A stretch of 64,000 bases of DNA, from assembly GCA_029204225.1 (NCBI GenBank), contig CM055097.1:51248195-51312194 (forward strand), in the 5' to 3' direction. Source of the DNA: Diphasiastrum complanatum (Eukaryota > Streptophyta > Lycopodiopsida > Lycopodiales > Lycopodiaceae). The position numbers and the translations under genes were made by a program. Positions 21,882-32,827 of this stretch are shown one piece after another (position 1 is the stretch's first letter; every line of letters starts with the position of its first letter). Under the pieces are notes generated by a model. The model saw only the letters and a list, made by a program, of their open reading frames with translations. It searched no databases and was not told the DNA's origin.

Positions 21882-22719
21882 GTATCTCCCTTCAAAACTG
21901 GTGGCGGTCCCATGATACCTGCAAGATGCAGTTACTGTGGGCTTTTATTTGCATCATGTCAAATCTTTATTAAATGATAGTGCACCTTCTCCATGAAATC
22001 GAGTCGAGCAGTGTTGAAATTTAGATTGTGCGACAAAAAACAACGATGGGCTCCGATGATCCACTTTGAGGTCATCCAAGCTGTGAATCCAGATTTCCAG
22101 GAGCCTCCCATTGTTGCAACACGGAAATACAATCTTTCCATTGGCAGCTGATCTTTAACACTGTCTGACGCCATTGGCTTATTCAGATCGAATGCCAAAG
22201 TGGAAAGACAATCATCTCATCGTGTTGCAACGGACACCAGTAGAGTTAGATCTTTTGCAAATAGTGCCGATTGCCTCATTGTTGGATCGGGAGAGTGGAC
22301 ATACTCCCACTGGTATGCTTGTAAGGCTCTCTGGAAATCCACTAATATCTCCCAACTGTAAGGTTGGTGGATGATTGGCCAATTTCGCGTATGAATGGTA
22401 AGTTTGTCCATGGCCAATCCCAAATCCTTCTCTTTATTCCTTCACGGCATTGGAACGTAGTATGGATCTACACGCAACTGGCGAGGGCGGGCCACGTAGC
22501 TCATGATTGATTCCAGAGTTTTCTCAAATACTGTAATTCTCCAGGCCAGCTGCTCTCCCAATGCAGGTAGCTTATCCAACTCCTTTTAGGCCTCAATTTC
22601 AGAGGTCTTAAACTTAATGAACCAACCACCATGCAAGGACTCATGGGGATGTTGTGCTAAGAAGTATGGATCTAGTCCTCGACGTTGATATCTGATTAGG
22701 ATTTTCTTACACAATTGGT
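21882..22719 (-). pseudogene. Probable gypsy gag remnant, unrecognised domains
   Basis: Minus-strand open stretches between LTR copy 2 and the leader: 22423-22217 (MDKLTIHTRNWPII … DFQRALQAYQWEYVHSP) and 22198-21959 (MAFDLNKPMASDS … FTAWMTSKW), preceded by a segment with DPYFLAQHPHESLHGGW near 22.63-22.68 kb. The position after LTR, PBS and leader is that of gag. I cannot match the sequence to a known Gag domain, so the assignment rests on context. Several stops and frame changes show it is broken. Confidence 0.5.
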
Positions 22720-23263
22720 GGAAATAAACATTCGCCGAACTCTCATACTATAAATCTGACTCAGATAAATCTAGGGTAAAATCGACGAAGGTTTCTAACA
22801 CATATAAATATAGTTTTTGTAGTTTGACGACTGTGTTTTTTGGTGTTTTCTGATGTTTCTAGAAATCTGCTGGGAAGAAATGTTCGCCCTTCAAACTAAA
22901 GGATTTGTGATTAAAAACGAAGGTGCCTGCAACTCGGTGAATGTTTTCTGGAAACAGGTAAAAAGTTATCAACTCTGATGATGATTTTGCCTCCTTTTGA
23001 CCAAGATCTGACAGATTTGACCGATTTTTGTTGCTTTTTCTGATTTTTTAGATCCAAATGGATCTTAAGAATGGTAATATGAGTATCTGTCCATGTTTGA
23101 TAATCAGATTAGATTTTAAACAAGCAAATCCACTCAAATCAAGCAAAATATCTTCCAAACTAATCCTGAATGTAGTTTTAACACTATTCATGCCATGACA
23201 AGATGCCTGATGCAAGCTAACCATCCAACAAACATGCTGCAAACTGAAAAATTGGCGTAGCTC
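22720..23263 (-). other. Gypsy leader, minus strand
   Basis: Inverted relative of the plus-strand leader at 7757-8700, with the same GTTGGATGGTTAGCTTG block and TTCGCC/CGAAGG words. It lies between the primer site and the gag remnant. Confidence 0.62.
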
Positions 23264-23279
23264 CCTTGCAACGGCATCA
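23264..23279 (-). promoter_or_regulatory. Degenerate tRNA-Asp primer site
   Basis: Minus-strand TGATGCCGTTGCAAGG is a decayed tRNA-Asp complement, four bases from the LTR end, as in the plus-strand relative at 7741. Confidence 0.65.
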
Positions 23280-23283
23280 AAAT

Positions 23284-23424
23284 TGTAGTGGGTTTCTTTC
23301 CTTGCCTACTCTCAACCCAAGATCTAATCAATCTAGCATCAAGGAGATGAAGTTAGTTGTCACGCCTAGATTCGTTCCCTTGAGAGTGATAACATATCTC
23401 AGATTTCAAAATGAATGGAAGATC
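23284..23424 (-). repeat. Gypsy 5' LTR end, cut by copia LTR
   Basis: The U5 end of the same gypsy LTR family (minus strand …GAAACCCACTACA). Homology stops at 23424 exactly where the copia LTR begins (TGTTACTTCTCAC), which indicates that the copia element landed in this LTR. Confidence 0.75.
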
Positions 23425-24274
23425 TGTTACTTCTCACTTGACATTGGTTAGTGTAAATATTGATCAAACATTAGAATAATGTGATGATCTAATTTCACGT
23501 GTGGAGCCTGTTCCCACGTGTGAAAGGATGTAGTTTTCATGCTTGTATATATCTAAATTGATTTTGTATCAATCTAGTTAGTGTGAACATGATATGACTA
23601 GTTTTTAGTCAAGTTGACTAGTCACCTAGAAATTAGCTTTTCCTTGCATGTGCATGAGTAAATTCTCCCACATGGCAAGTGGATGTTCACACGTGTGTAT
23701 AGATTACTAGAAGATAAGAGTTGACCATTTTCCTTAGATCCTATTTTGTAGGGAATATTCCTATATTCTAGGAGACTAGCTTTTTGGATTTTAGCCATAT
23801 TCTAGAAGGTCAACTATTGGATAAGCATCAAGGATGGATCAAATAAATAGATCTGAGTGATGTGGCACTCTTCACACGTGTGAAGACCTGCTGGACTGTA
23901 CCAGACTCGTGGATGTACTTGATCCATAAAAGGATCATCATTTCGTTAAGAAGATTGATGAGACTTCTGCACTCTACACTTTTGTGAGATTTCTAGTCAT
24001 TTGTCTTGTGATTTCTATGAATGATTGCTATCTAGGATCATTGTACTTGTTGTTTCAGGTGCAGGCCATACTGTGGATAGTACTCCACACGTGTGAAGCC
24101 TCATTCACTAAATAATGATGTGTTGATCTATTGCTCTTGCTTAAATCCAAGTGTAGTGAATCTAGATCAAGATCTAATGTGTAGAACTTGATAGATTCAT
24201 TTATTAAGCAACCAATAACTCTCTATGATTGTAAAGTACAATCATTATTGTCCTAAAAACTGAGAAATTTATCA
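23425..24274 (+). repeat. Copia 5' LTR, G-box family
   Basis: An 850-bp LTR from TGTTACTTCTCACTTG to …AAATTTATCA, with the initiator tRNA-Met primer site following directly. It carries CACGTG words at 23496, 23515, 23690, 23875 and 24088, most within CACACGTGTG. The paired motif at 23495-23525 is the same as in the 798-bp LTR at 12.9 kb, although overall similarity between these LTRs is limited. A TATA-like CATAAAAGG lies near 23.93 kb. Confidence 0.85.
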
Positions 24275-24286
24275 TGGTATCAGAGC
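24275..24286 (+). promoter_or_regulatory. Copia primer binding site, initiator tRNA-Met type
   Basis: TGGTATCAGAGC, the exact canonical plant copia primer site, directly after the LTR's terminal CA. Confidence 0.93.
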
Positions 24287-24866
24287 TAAGTAAGAGAGTG
24301 ATCATTGAATCATAATTCTTGTAAAGATCATTGGCAAAATCTGTTTTTGGCCAATACTAGTGAGGGCGAGTTCATCTAGAGTGATAGCTTGTAATCATTT
24401 GGATCAAAACGACTTGGAGGCTATGTATGTACTTTTCACACGTGTGAAACCGTACATCAACTTTCATCTCAAGTTACTTTGTGTTTGTTGGTCCCAAAAT
24501 CACAATACTAATCTATTTTTTGTGCTTTTTGAAGCATAGTATTGATCTAGATTCATTCTAGCTAATGCCTATGACCAAATAGTGTTTTGGATCATGGAAG
24601 CATTTCTTTTTAGAGTCTAAGATCAGATCTTAGAGGCTGATTTGTTCAGATCCTTAGTTGAAGTGAAATCTCTAAGAAAAGTGTAAAGCAATTTATTTTG
24701 TGAGAGTGAAAGCTAGGAATGTTTGGCAAGATCTTTATGTATCATTCGAGCTTGTGTGCTAGTTTGATAGAGACAAGCCTATAGGCATTCTAGTAAGCTT
24801 TAGGCCTTTCATAGATCTTTAAAATTCAGAAATCTTTGTGATTTTAAAAAGAGCATTCATTCTACA
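24287..24866 (+). other. Copia leader
   Basis: About 580 bp between primer site and gag start. It contains the 16-bp perfect palindrome TTTCACACGTGTGAAA at 24433-24448. No coding region. Confidence 0.6.
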
Positions 24867-25655
24867 ATGTCATCCATGGGTGGATATTTGATGGAATCAA
24901 GTGAGAGACTCACTTCCACAAATTATTCCATTTGAAAAGTGATAATGGAATCACTCCTAGTGATCCATGATCTATTTGAAATAGTTCAAGGAGTTGAGGA
25001 AGAGCCTCAAACTCCCCAAGAACAAGCCAAATACAAGACGAGAGCAAGATTAGCTCTACATTGCATAAAGTTATGCAATGACCTCTTGAAAGAGGTGTCT
25101 TCTTGTACCTCATCCAAAGAGGCTTGGGATTCATTAAAGAGCATCTATGAATCCAATAATACTTCAAGAGTCCTCATGCTAAGAAATCAAGTTTTTCAAA
25201 GCATGAAAGGAAGTGGAGAGAGTGGACAAGAGTATGTCCTTAGGATCAAATCTCTTAACAAGGAGTTAAGTGCAATAGGAGAGAAGATCCAAGATCAAGA
25301 GCTAGTACAAATCATCTTGAATGGTCTAGGTGATGAGTTCACCAACTTAGTCCAATCATTTGCCATTCAAGACACTCTTCGATCCATTGAAAAGTTACAC
25401 AATGTTCTTGTGGCCGGGGAGAAAGCTAACTTTACATCTAAAGGCAAGAAGAAGCAACTTCCATTCAAGAAAAATCAAGGCAAGAAGGCCGAGATGAAGA
25501 ATGGAGGATCTACCTCCAAAGGCAAGGTGAAGAACAAGGCAAAACTCAAGTGTTTCTTTTGTGGAAAGAAAGGACACTTTGCCTCAGAATGCTACTTGAA
25601 GAAGAATCAACAAGCCAAAGGAGATCAAGGGAACAATGCTCAAGAGGAAGAATAA
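24867..25655 (+). pseudogene. Copia Gag, two stop codons
   Basis: Begins MSSMGGYLMESSERLTSTNYS and has the UBN2/retrotran_gag pattern (CIKLCNDLLKEVSSCTSSKE, AWDSLKSIYESNNTSRVL, VQIILNGLGDEFTNL). A basic stretch and a CCHC zinc knuckle (CFFCGKKGHFASEC) follow. A TGA at 24933-24935 replaces the Trp expected after TNYS(T/I). A TAA at 25653-25655 separates it from pol, which continues in the same frame 24 bases later. Gag packages the element's RNA and needs the knuckle for this. Apart from these two stops the frame is intact, so the copy is rather young. Confidence 0.92.
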
Positions 25656-25679
25656 GAGGATGGATTCAACACGTCCTTA

Positions 25680-27776
25680 ATGGTTGCATCTACATCAACT
25701 TCAAGTCAAGACACATGGTGGATAGATAGTGGGGCTAGTTCCCACATGTCTTTTAAAAAGCATTATTTTTCTACTCTTCTATCTTGTAATGACTCTAAGA
25801 AGTCAATATACACTACTAGTGATCAAGCATGCAAGATAGATGGCATAGGATCTATACCTCTTTGCTTAGGCACATCTAAAAGGATAGATCTAGATAATGT
25901 TTTGTATGTTCCTACCATTTTAAGAAACTTGCTTAGTGCAGGACAATTAATGGACAATGGACTAGATGTACATTTCAAGAATGGAGTTTGTTCCATCTTG
26001 AAAAATGATAAGTGCATAGCTAGTGGCATTAAGCAAGGTAGACTTTTTAAGTTGGATGCTAATGTTGCAAGTGAAAGTGTGAACTTGGCTAGGGAGGAGC
26101 TAACTCAAGTGGATCTTTGGCATAATAGATTAGGCCATCCTAATCTTCAATCTATGGAGTCAATGGCAAGCAAGGAACTAGCTCTCGGCCTACCAAGAGC
26201 TTTCATGAAGTGTGGAAAGATGTGTGAGGCATGTGGCCTTGCAAAGTCACACAATCTTCTTACAAGAGATCTTTATCAAGATCTCTCTCTCCCCCTAGTA
26301 GAGAAACAACTTAGTACTTCTATCAAAGCACTAAGATGTCATAATGGAGGAGAGTATACCTCCAATAAAATGAAAGACGTTTGTGAGATCAATGACATTA
26401 AGTTACAATGCACTTGTTCCTACACCCCCCAACAAAATGGGGTGGCCGAGAGGAAAAATAGGAGTCTATGTGAGTGTGCAAAGTCTTTAAGACTTGATGC
26501 ATCACTTCCCATCTCATTTTGGGGAGAAGCTATAACATGTGCTAATTATTTGTGTAATAGACTTCCTAGTAGTGCTATAGATGGGATCTCACCTTATCAA
26601 GCCTTGTTTGATAGGAAACCAAATGTAAAAGATTTTAAGATCTTTGGATGTATTTGTTATGTTCACATCCCTTTGGAGACTAGAAGGAAAGAAGATGCTA
26701 CCTCCTTCAAAGGGATCTTTGTTGGCTATGGAGAAAATAGAAAGGGATATAGGATATATGATCCTATATCCAAGAAAGTAAAGGTAAGCAAGGATGTACT
26801 TTTTGATGAGTCACAATTTGCTAAGAGCTTGTCAAATGGATCTAACCCATTGTGCATTGAAGATCTTGACAAATCCGAGGAGGATCTTGACAAACCCGAG
26901 GATGAAGACATGGATCTGAGTCAAAAGGGGCCAAGAAGGTCATCAAGGAGCAAGTTCGAGCACTCAAGGCTCACCTATGTGGACAAGGGAAAGCAAAAGG
27001 AAGACTCTACACCTTCTACCTCTTACTCCTTCTTAGCTACATTGCTTGAAGAACCATCATCTTTTGAAGAAGCATATAAATCTAAAGTTTGGAGAGATGC
27101 AATGCAAGTAGAGTATGATGCATTAGAAGAAAATCATACTTGGAATCTTGTAAATCTTCCAAGAGGGACGAAACCACTTGCATGTAAGTGGATTTATAGA
27201 ATAAAGTACAATCAAGATGAATCTATTAGTAAGTACAAAGCTAGGCTTGTTGCTAAGGAATTTCTTCAAATAAAAGGATTGGATTATGAAGAAACATTTG
27301 CACCTGTAGCTAAGCTTGTAACTATTAGATTGATCATTTGCATTGCTACTTTGTTCAAGTGGGATCTCTATCAAATGGATGTGACAAATGCCTTCTTGAA
27401 TGTCTTCTTAGAAGAGGAAATCTACATGATGCAACCCGAGGGCTTCATCAAGGTTGGTGAGGAGCAAAAGGTGTGCTACTTAAGGAAGAGCCTATATGGC
27501 TTGAAGCAAGCACCTACAGCTTGGTACTCTAGGTTGCATGATTTTCTCAACTCCCTTGGCTTTGTACTAAGTGCTTATGAACCTTCTTTATATCGCAAAT
27601 GTAATGAAGGAAAGATCATCATTTTGGTGCTTTATGTTGATGACATCATTATGACAGAAAATGATGATGATGGCATAGGCAAAGTAAAAGTTGATTTATC
27701 TAGTGAGTTCAAGATGATAGATCTAGGCTTCCTAAAGTTTATACTCGGGATAGAAGTGTCTAGAAGTAGCAATTGA
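25680..27776 (+). pseudogene. Copia Pol: protease, defective integrase, RT
   Basis: A 698-codon open frame in the gag frame. Protease shows WWIDSGASSHM (active Asp) near residue 14. Pre-integrase shows LWHNRLGHP and CGKMCEACGLAKSH. The integrase core has lost roughly 60 residues after CEACGLAKSH, including the first catalytic Asp region, and the second Asp motif reads RCHNGGEY instead of RSDNGGEY; the Glu motif NGVAERKNR is kept. RT has ETFAPVAKLV, QMDVTNAFLN, SLYGLKQAPTAW and LYVDDIIM (YVDD intact). The frame ends in RT after ILGIEVSRSSN, so RNase H is missing. It may still encode protease and most of RT but not integration. Confidence 0.93.
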
Positions 27777-28108
27777 AGGAAAAGGTGTGTTTTTTGAAGA
27801 AGAGCCTTTATGGGCTCAAGCAAGCACCTAGAGCATGGTAACTTAGGCTAAACTCTTTTCTCATTTCCATCAATTTTGTAATGAGTGCATATGATCCATC
27901 ATTGTATAGTGACTCGGATTTTGCAGGTGACAAAGTTGATAGGAAGTCTATAGCGAAAGGATTTTGCCCGTTGCTATGTGATGTAGTAGCATCATGGCCA
28001 AAAAGCATGATCTTCCATAGAATCGGAATACAAGGCCTTGACATCAACATGCAAGGAGGTCTTGTGGCTCAAAAGGCTATTGGTGGAGCTATATTTCATC
28101 AACGATGA
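27777..28108 (+). pseudogene. Copia RT-to-RNase H chimera fragment
   Basis: Begins by repeating, in diverged form, the RT segment already present at 27.47-27.60 kb (KVCFLKKSLYGLKQAPRAW … FVMSAYDPSLY). It then jumps straight to RNase H (SDSDFAGDKVDRKS) and finishes in another frame with ESEYKALTSTCKEVLWLKRL. Two deletions or template switches are needed to explain it. No PPT or 3' LTR follows, so the element's 3' end is lost here. Confidence 0.8.
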
Positions 28109-28187
28109 TGGGATATAAAATGACCCCTAAACAAGTTATCGATGTGAAGAAAATGGTAAAGGAGTCAGTCTATATCTCGATTACAGT

Positions 28188-28412
28188 TCAAACTAACATA
28201 AATTCTTGAGACTGATTAATTGTAGAGACCAAGCCAATTAATTTTTCGAAAGCTTTTTGGTCCTCTTCAATCCAAGTAAAAGGTTCATCCTCCTTCAAGA
28301 GTCTCACTAGTGGAGAGATGAGGGAAGAGTAGTTACTCAAAAACTTCCTATAGTAGCTCACTCTCCCTAGAAAATATTGCAACTCTTTCAAAGTGGTGGG
28401 GGATAGCATCAC
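28188..28412 (-). pseudogene. Ty3/gypsy RT-RNase H connection scrap
   Basis: Minus-strand TLKELQYFLGRVSYYRKFL followed by SPLVRLLKEDEPFTW and DQKAFEKL is the gypsy signature between RT and RNase H. It is only about 75 codons and is joined at its upstream side to copia integrase. Confidence 0.9.
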
Positions 28413-28419
28413 CTTTGGT

Positions 28420-29570
28420 CAGTCAAGGCCATATGGGTCAAATGGTGTCTTTCCTCCTATTGCAAGATTTGGAAGCCTATTACAAAGATAGTTTGCACAT
28501 GCAACTGCCTCTCCCCAAAATTCTTTAGGCAGAGAAGATTCCAGCCTAATGGCTTTTGCACATTCACACAAAGTTCTATTTTTTCTCTCAGCAACTCCAT
28601 TTTGCTGAGGAGTATATGAACAAGAGAACTCATTTTGAATACAACACTGTTTTAGTAATATTGGGAGAATTCCTTGATTTTCTCTCTTTCACTCTCTACA
28701 CCCTCACACTCATCCTCATTAGTAAGGTTAGCTTGCTTAGATTGGTTCTTCTTCTTAAAACAGTTTGATGCATAATGTCCTTTCTTTCCACAAAAAAAAC
28801 ACTTGATCTTTGACAGCTTCTCCTTGCCACTGGATGTTGCACCTTGTGAGGACTAATCCTCACCACCTTCTTTGGCTTTGTCCTTCTTGAAGTGTTGTTG
28901 TCCTTTGCCCTTGCCTCTTGACTTGTCTCTGATGAAGAGTGGTTTGTCATCTCCACCATCTTCCAATGAAAGTCTGCTGATCCTCAACATCTTGTTCTCT
29001 TGCCTGCTTTCTTCAGCAAATGAGAACACCTTGCAGTGTCTCCAAAGATGGAAGATCCTCTCTGACAGCATAAGTCTACACAATATTGTCATACTCATAT
29101 CTAAGTCCATTTAGGACTACTTGAACAAGTTCAGTGTTCTTAAGAGCATCACTAATACCACCTAACTCTTGATGAAGATCCTTAACTCTCATGACATATG
29201 ATGAAGCACTCTCATCTACTCTCTGATAACTTGGAAATATTTGGTTTCTAAGTGAAAGAAATCTAGAAGTATTTTTGATTTCATAGATTGTTTTTAGAGT
29301 ATCCCAAGCTTCCTTGGCAGTGGTGCATGTACTGATCTCTCTTAACACTTCATTGGTAACATTCATTTTTATAAAATGAAGGGTAATTCTGGGCTTTTTG
29401 TGGAATGCTGTAGTTTCATTAGGTGCAGCAGGTTCTTCTTCAGCTCCTCTCATAATATCCATTACATCTTGTAGAATCAACAATAATTCCATTCTAATCT
29501 TCCACATTGTATAATTGGAAGATGTTAATCTCTCACTGTGCTCTAAGAAATGTGAACCAGATGAAGACAT
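28420..29570 (-). pseudogene. Copia gag joined to integrase fragment (protease deleted)
   Basis: On the minus strand the gag starts MSSSGSHFLEHSERLTSSNY and keeps the copia gag pattern (WDTLKTIYEIKNTSRFLSL, LVQVVLNGLRYEYDNIV). A stop then appears, followed by a decayed knuckle region (…WKEGHYASNC). Immediately after this, near 28.68 kb, the sequence is integrase (SCSYTPQQNGVAERKNRTL … FWGEAVACANYLCNRLP). Protease, pre-integrase and the first part of integrase are missing. It is a different copia lineage copy from the plus-strand element at 23-28 kb and runs toward it. Confidence 0.85.
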
Positions 29571-30621
29571 CTTCTTGGTAGAAATTCTAGTAATTATAAA
29601 AAATGGAGTTGAAAGGATGTTGTTTGCTATCTCAATCTAGGATCTAACACAGATGTTGATCCACCCTATGAAATATAGCAATAGATGTGAGAACAAATCT
29701 CAATATAGAAAATCAATCTATCTTGAATTTGGATCTTGCTTCAGTCACAAAAGAAGAAGCACATGCAAGCAAGAAGTCTATCTCTCCCACGAGTTTCAAT
29801 GTACTGATAAATCTCTAGGAACTTACTTTCAACTCAAACATATTACATCCAGACAGTACATTTACGAGTCACCACATTTTCTATTTAACTCCTTAGTTCC
29901 TCGTCACATTCGATTTTATGTTTGATGCTTGACTACTTCATATTGATTGAAATACATCCAATGACCATCTTCCTATCTTACATCTAATGATTAGTATACT
30001 ACCAGAACACCCTGAACGTCAAAATCAAGGCTCTTTAGCCGAGGCTTCCATCTGACTGTTTTGAACCAACCCTCTTCCATTGAACTCTTCAACCAAATCT
30101 TCACTAAGGAACTCAAACCGAGTCCCCTCGACCGAGAGGTTCAACCGAAGTTTTCCACCATAGGCACTATCTGGCACCCGCTCTCTGATGCATGAATTTT
30201 TTTTTTGACAAGCAATCTGCATTTATTGACTCTCTGTAAATGACAAGTCATACTTGTAGAATTGCTCAAGAATGAATTTTTTATCTATCTCTCCATCTCT
30301 AGATCACCTTGTAGAGAGTTTAGGATATTTGTGCATATCCAAATTTTTGAGAGATCCATGTCATTTCAAAGTTGATTCTTGTATATAATTGAGATATTGG
30401 TCTTCGAGTCAACTATAGAGAAATTGTGAAAATTTGGTCCAACGTGCTTCGACCAACTATTCCAAACAAGCGCTCCACCAAATGTGTCACAACCAAGTGC
30501 TCTTATAGAGTGCTACAATCCCCTCGACTTTTGTCAAATCTCTTGATCGAGCTTCAACAACATCTTTCAACCAAGGGATTCTAGCCGAATCAATGCAAAA
30601 TCAATCATCAACCTTGATGTT
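29571..30621. other. No recognised gene; possible leader or LTR DNA
   Basis: Upstream of the minus-strand gag one expects leader and PBS, but no TGGTATCAGAGC was found. At 30.03-30.18 and 30.42-30.60 kb the words CAACCGAG, CTCGACC and CAACCAAG recur, suggesting an old LTR. No gene is supported. Confidence 0.35.
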
Positions 30622-31095
30622 GTTCAAGAAGAGGTGAGGCCGAGGCTTGAGGAGGAGCAGATTCAGGCTACCACACCAAGAAGATCTACACGAGCAAGAT
30701 CTGAGCCAAGCAGGCTCACATATGATGAAGAAGGAAGGCAAGTGGAAGGTGAAACTTCCTATCATGCATTTTTTATATCAGATGAAGAGCCTAAGGATGT
30801 CCAAGAAGCTTTTCAATCCAAGGAGTGGGTTGAAGCAATGACCCAAGAATTTGAAGCCTTGATGTCAAATAACACATGGGAGCTTGTGGAGCCACCAAAC
30901 AACATGCATGTGATCGGATGTAAGTGGGTATTTAGAATCAAGTATAATCATGATGGATCTATCAATAAGTATAAACCAAGACTTTGTGCTAAAGGCTACT
31001 CACGGATTAAAGGTCTTGATTATAAAGATACCTTTGCACCAGTTGCAAAGATGGTAACAATTCGAATACTCATCTCTCTTGCATGTTTCACAAAT
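30622..31095 (+). pseudogene. Copia RT N-terminal fragment
   Basis: Linker and start of RT: RRSTRARSEPSRLTYDEEG, EPKDVQEAFQSKEWVEAM, NNTWELVEPP, GCKWVFRIKYNHDGSINKY, DTFAPVAKMVTIRILISLA. Related to the remnant at 1.1-1.6 kb. RT is cut before the LDV/NAFLNG motif, so no polymerase centre remains. Confidence 0.9.
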
Positions 31096-31780
31096 GGAGT
31101 CTCGAGTTTGGGGTCATGTCCATGATAATTTCCACTAGATTTCATATTGTACATATAAGGAGTGTGAATTGAGCACATATCCTTCTAGTGTAGCTTGGAT
31201 TTGAGTTAGATAGGCTCAATTATGATGACATGCAGATGTTTAGAGAGCATGCAAAGTCTTACTGTATGCATGCAAGCCACTTGCAATCAGTGCATGCAAC
31301 ATGCAAAGTAGTTTTTGTGATCTACCCATGTCTAGGCAATTTTATGAGTTGACATGCAGTACATGCACCATACATGCATGCAGTTACACATATGGATCTC
31401 TGGTAGGTGAATTAGTTCAGTTAAGTGGACTTTCCATGCAACTCCACTGTAGGAATTTGAGTCTCTCTCATGTAGGGAAAGCTAGGCATGTTTTGCCATA
31501 TTGTGAATATTGAGATTTTGGTGTTTTGGACCCATTATCTCTCTACCCTCGTTTTCTATGTATGATTTTCTCTCTCTACCCGAGAGCAGCCTCTTTTTCC
31601 CATACTGAACACTTAGAATTATTTCTGACATTCATTTCTCATAGTGAAGAGTTAGATTTTTTCATCAGATGTATGCCATTGTGCTCTTGCCTTAGATTTT
31701 TCAAGCATACTATTCTTTGATCTATCTTGTGCAATCACAACACCTCAATAAGATCCTGTAGGGTGTGTGGTGAAGTTCAC
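31096..31780 (+). repeat. LTR-like DNA, CATGCA-rich
   Basis: Non-coding stretch with many CATGCA words (31.25-31.40 kb) and a CTCTCTACCCGAGAG phrase (near 31.57 kb) that recurs at about 40.69 kb, followed in both places by TGCTCTTGCC and GTGCAATCACAA. This suggests two diverged copies of one LTR. Boundaries are unknown. Confidence 0.42.
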
Positions 31781-31782
31781 AG

Positions 31783-32826
31783 GTGCTAAGACTTCACAAG
31801 AGTGATGCTAATCCTAATCTTTACATTATAAGACAAGATTCAGATATAGTGTTCATTGTGTTGTACGTGGATGATTTGATTATTACAGGAAGTAATGAGA
31901 GCTTAATTGATGAAATCAAATCAGATCTTTCCAATGCTTTTGACATGAGCGATCTAGGATTGATGCACTATTGTCTTGGCATTGAAGTATAGCAAAAGGA
32001 AAATATGGTCTTTCTTACACAAAGCAAATATGCACGAGATTTGCTGTATAAGTTCAATATGCAGGATTGTAAGCCTTTGAGTACACCTATGGATGTCAAC
32101 ATGAAGCTTACTGCATATGATGAATATGAGAAAGTGGATGTTTATTTGTATAGACAGCTGGTGGGTATTTGATTTATTTGACTTACACACGACCTGATAT
32201 TTCTTATGTTGTTGGTGTTGTTAGTCAATTTATGCAAGATCCTAGTCAAACACACTGGAAGTTTGCTGAACGTATTCTCAGATACATTCGAGTGACATTG
32301 AATTTTGGTTTGAAGTATGATCAGCCTGAAGCGCCAATATTGATAGGATATACAGATGCTGATTGGGCAGGTAATATTGATGACAGAAGGTCTACCAGTG
32401 GTCATACATTCCGTTATGGTACAACTTCAGTATCATGGAGCAGCAAAAAGCAACCTACAGTAGCCTTATCCTCGACGGAAGCTGAATATCGAGCACTCAG
32501 CAATGCTGCACAAGAAGCGGTATGGTTACGAAGATTGCTTGTGGATTTAGATCAAACACAAGTGGATGCGACTACTATATCTTGTGACAATCAAAGCTGG
32601 ATTCACCTTGCCAAAAATCTAGTTTTACTTGCTCGAACCAAGCAAACATCGAAATACATTATCATTTTGTTCGAGAGAAAATTCTTGATGGAGCCATTGA
32701 TCTTGTTTTCTGTAAATCTAAAGATCAAGTGACAGATATTTTTACTAAGTCATTAGGTAGATATAAATTTGAAAAGTTTCATACTCTACTAGGAATAGAA
32801 GAATGTAATTTTATCATTGAGGGAGA
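31783..32826 (+). pseudogene. Copia RT-RNase H remnant, second lineage
   Basis: RT with VLYVDDLIITGSN (YVDD), SDLGLMHYCLGIEV, then TAG at 31990-31992 and QSKYARDLLYKF. A frameshift near 32.16 kb is followed by TYTRPDISYVVGVVSQFMQ, DADWAGNIDDRRSTSGH, SSKKQPTVALSSTEAEYRAL and, in a further frame, the terminal VTDIFTKSLGRYKFEKFHTL. The motifs (DLIITGS, DADWAG, STSGHTF) separate it from the DIILSG/SDSDFAG elements elsewhere here. It terminates normally at the PPT of the following LTR. Confidence 0.92.
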
Positions 32827-32827
32827 G

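Noticed and set aside
31301-31720. Two short Cys/Leu-rich frames
   Set aside because: They lie in LTR-like CATGCA-rich DNA and have no domain features; Cys content follows from TGCATG repeats.
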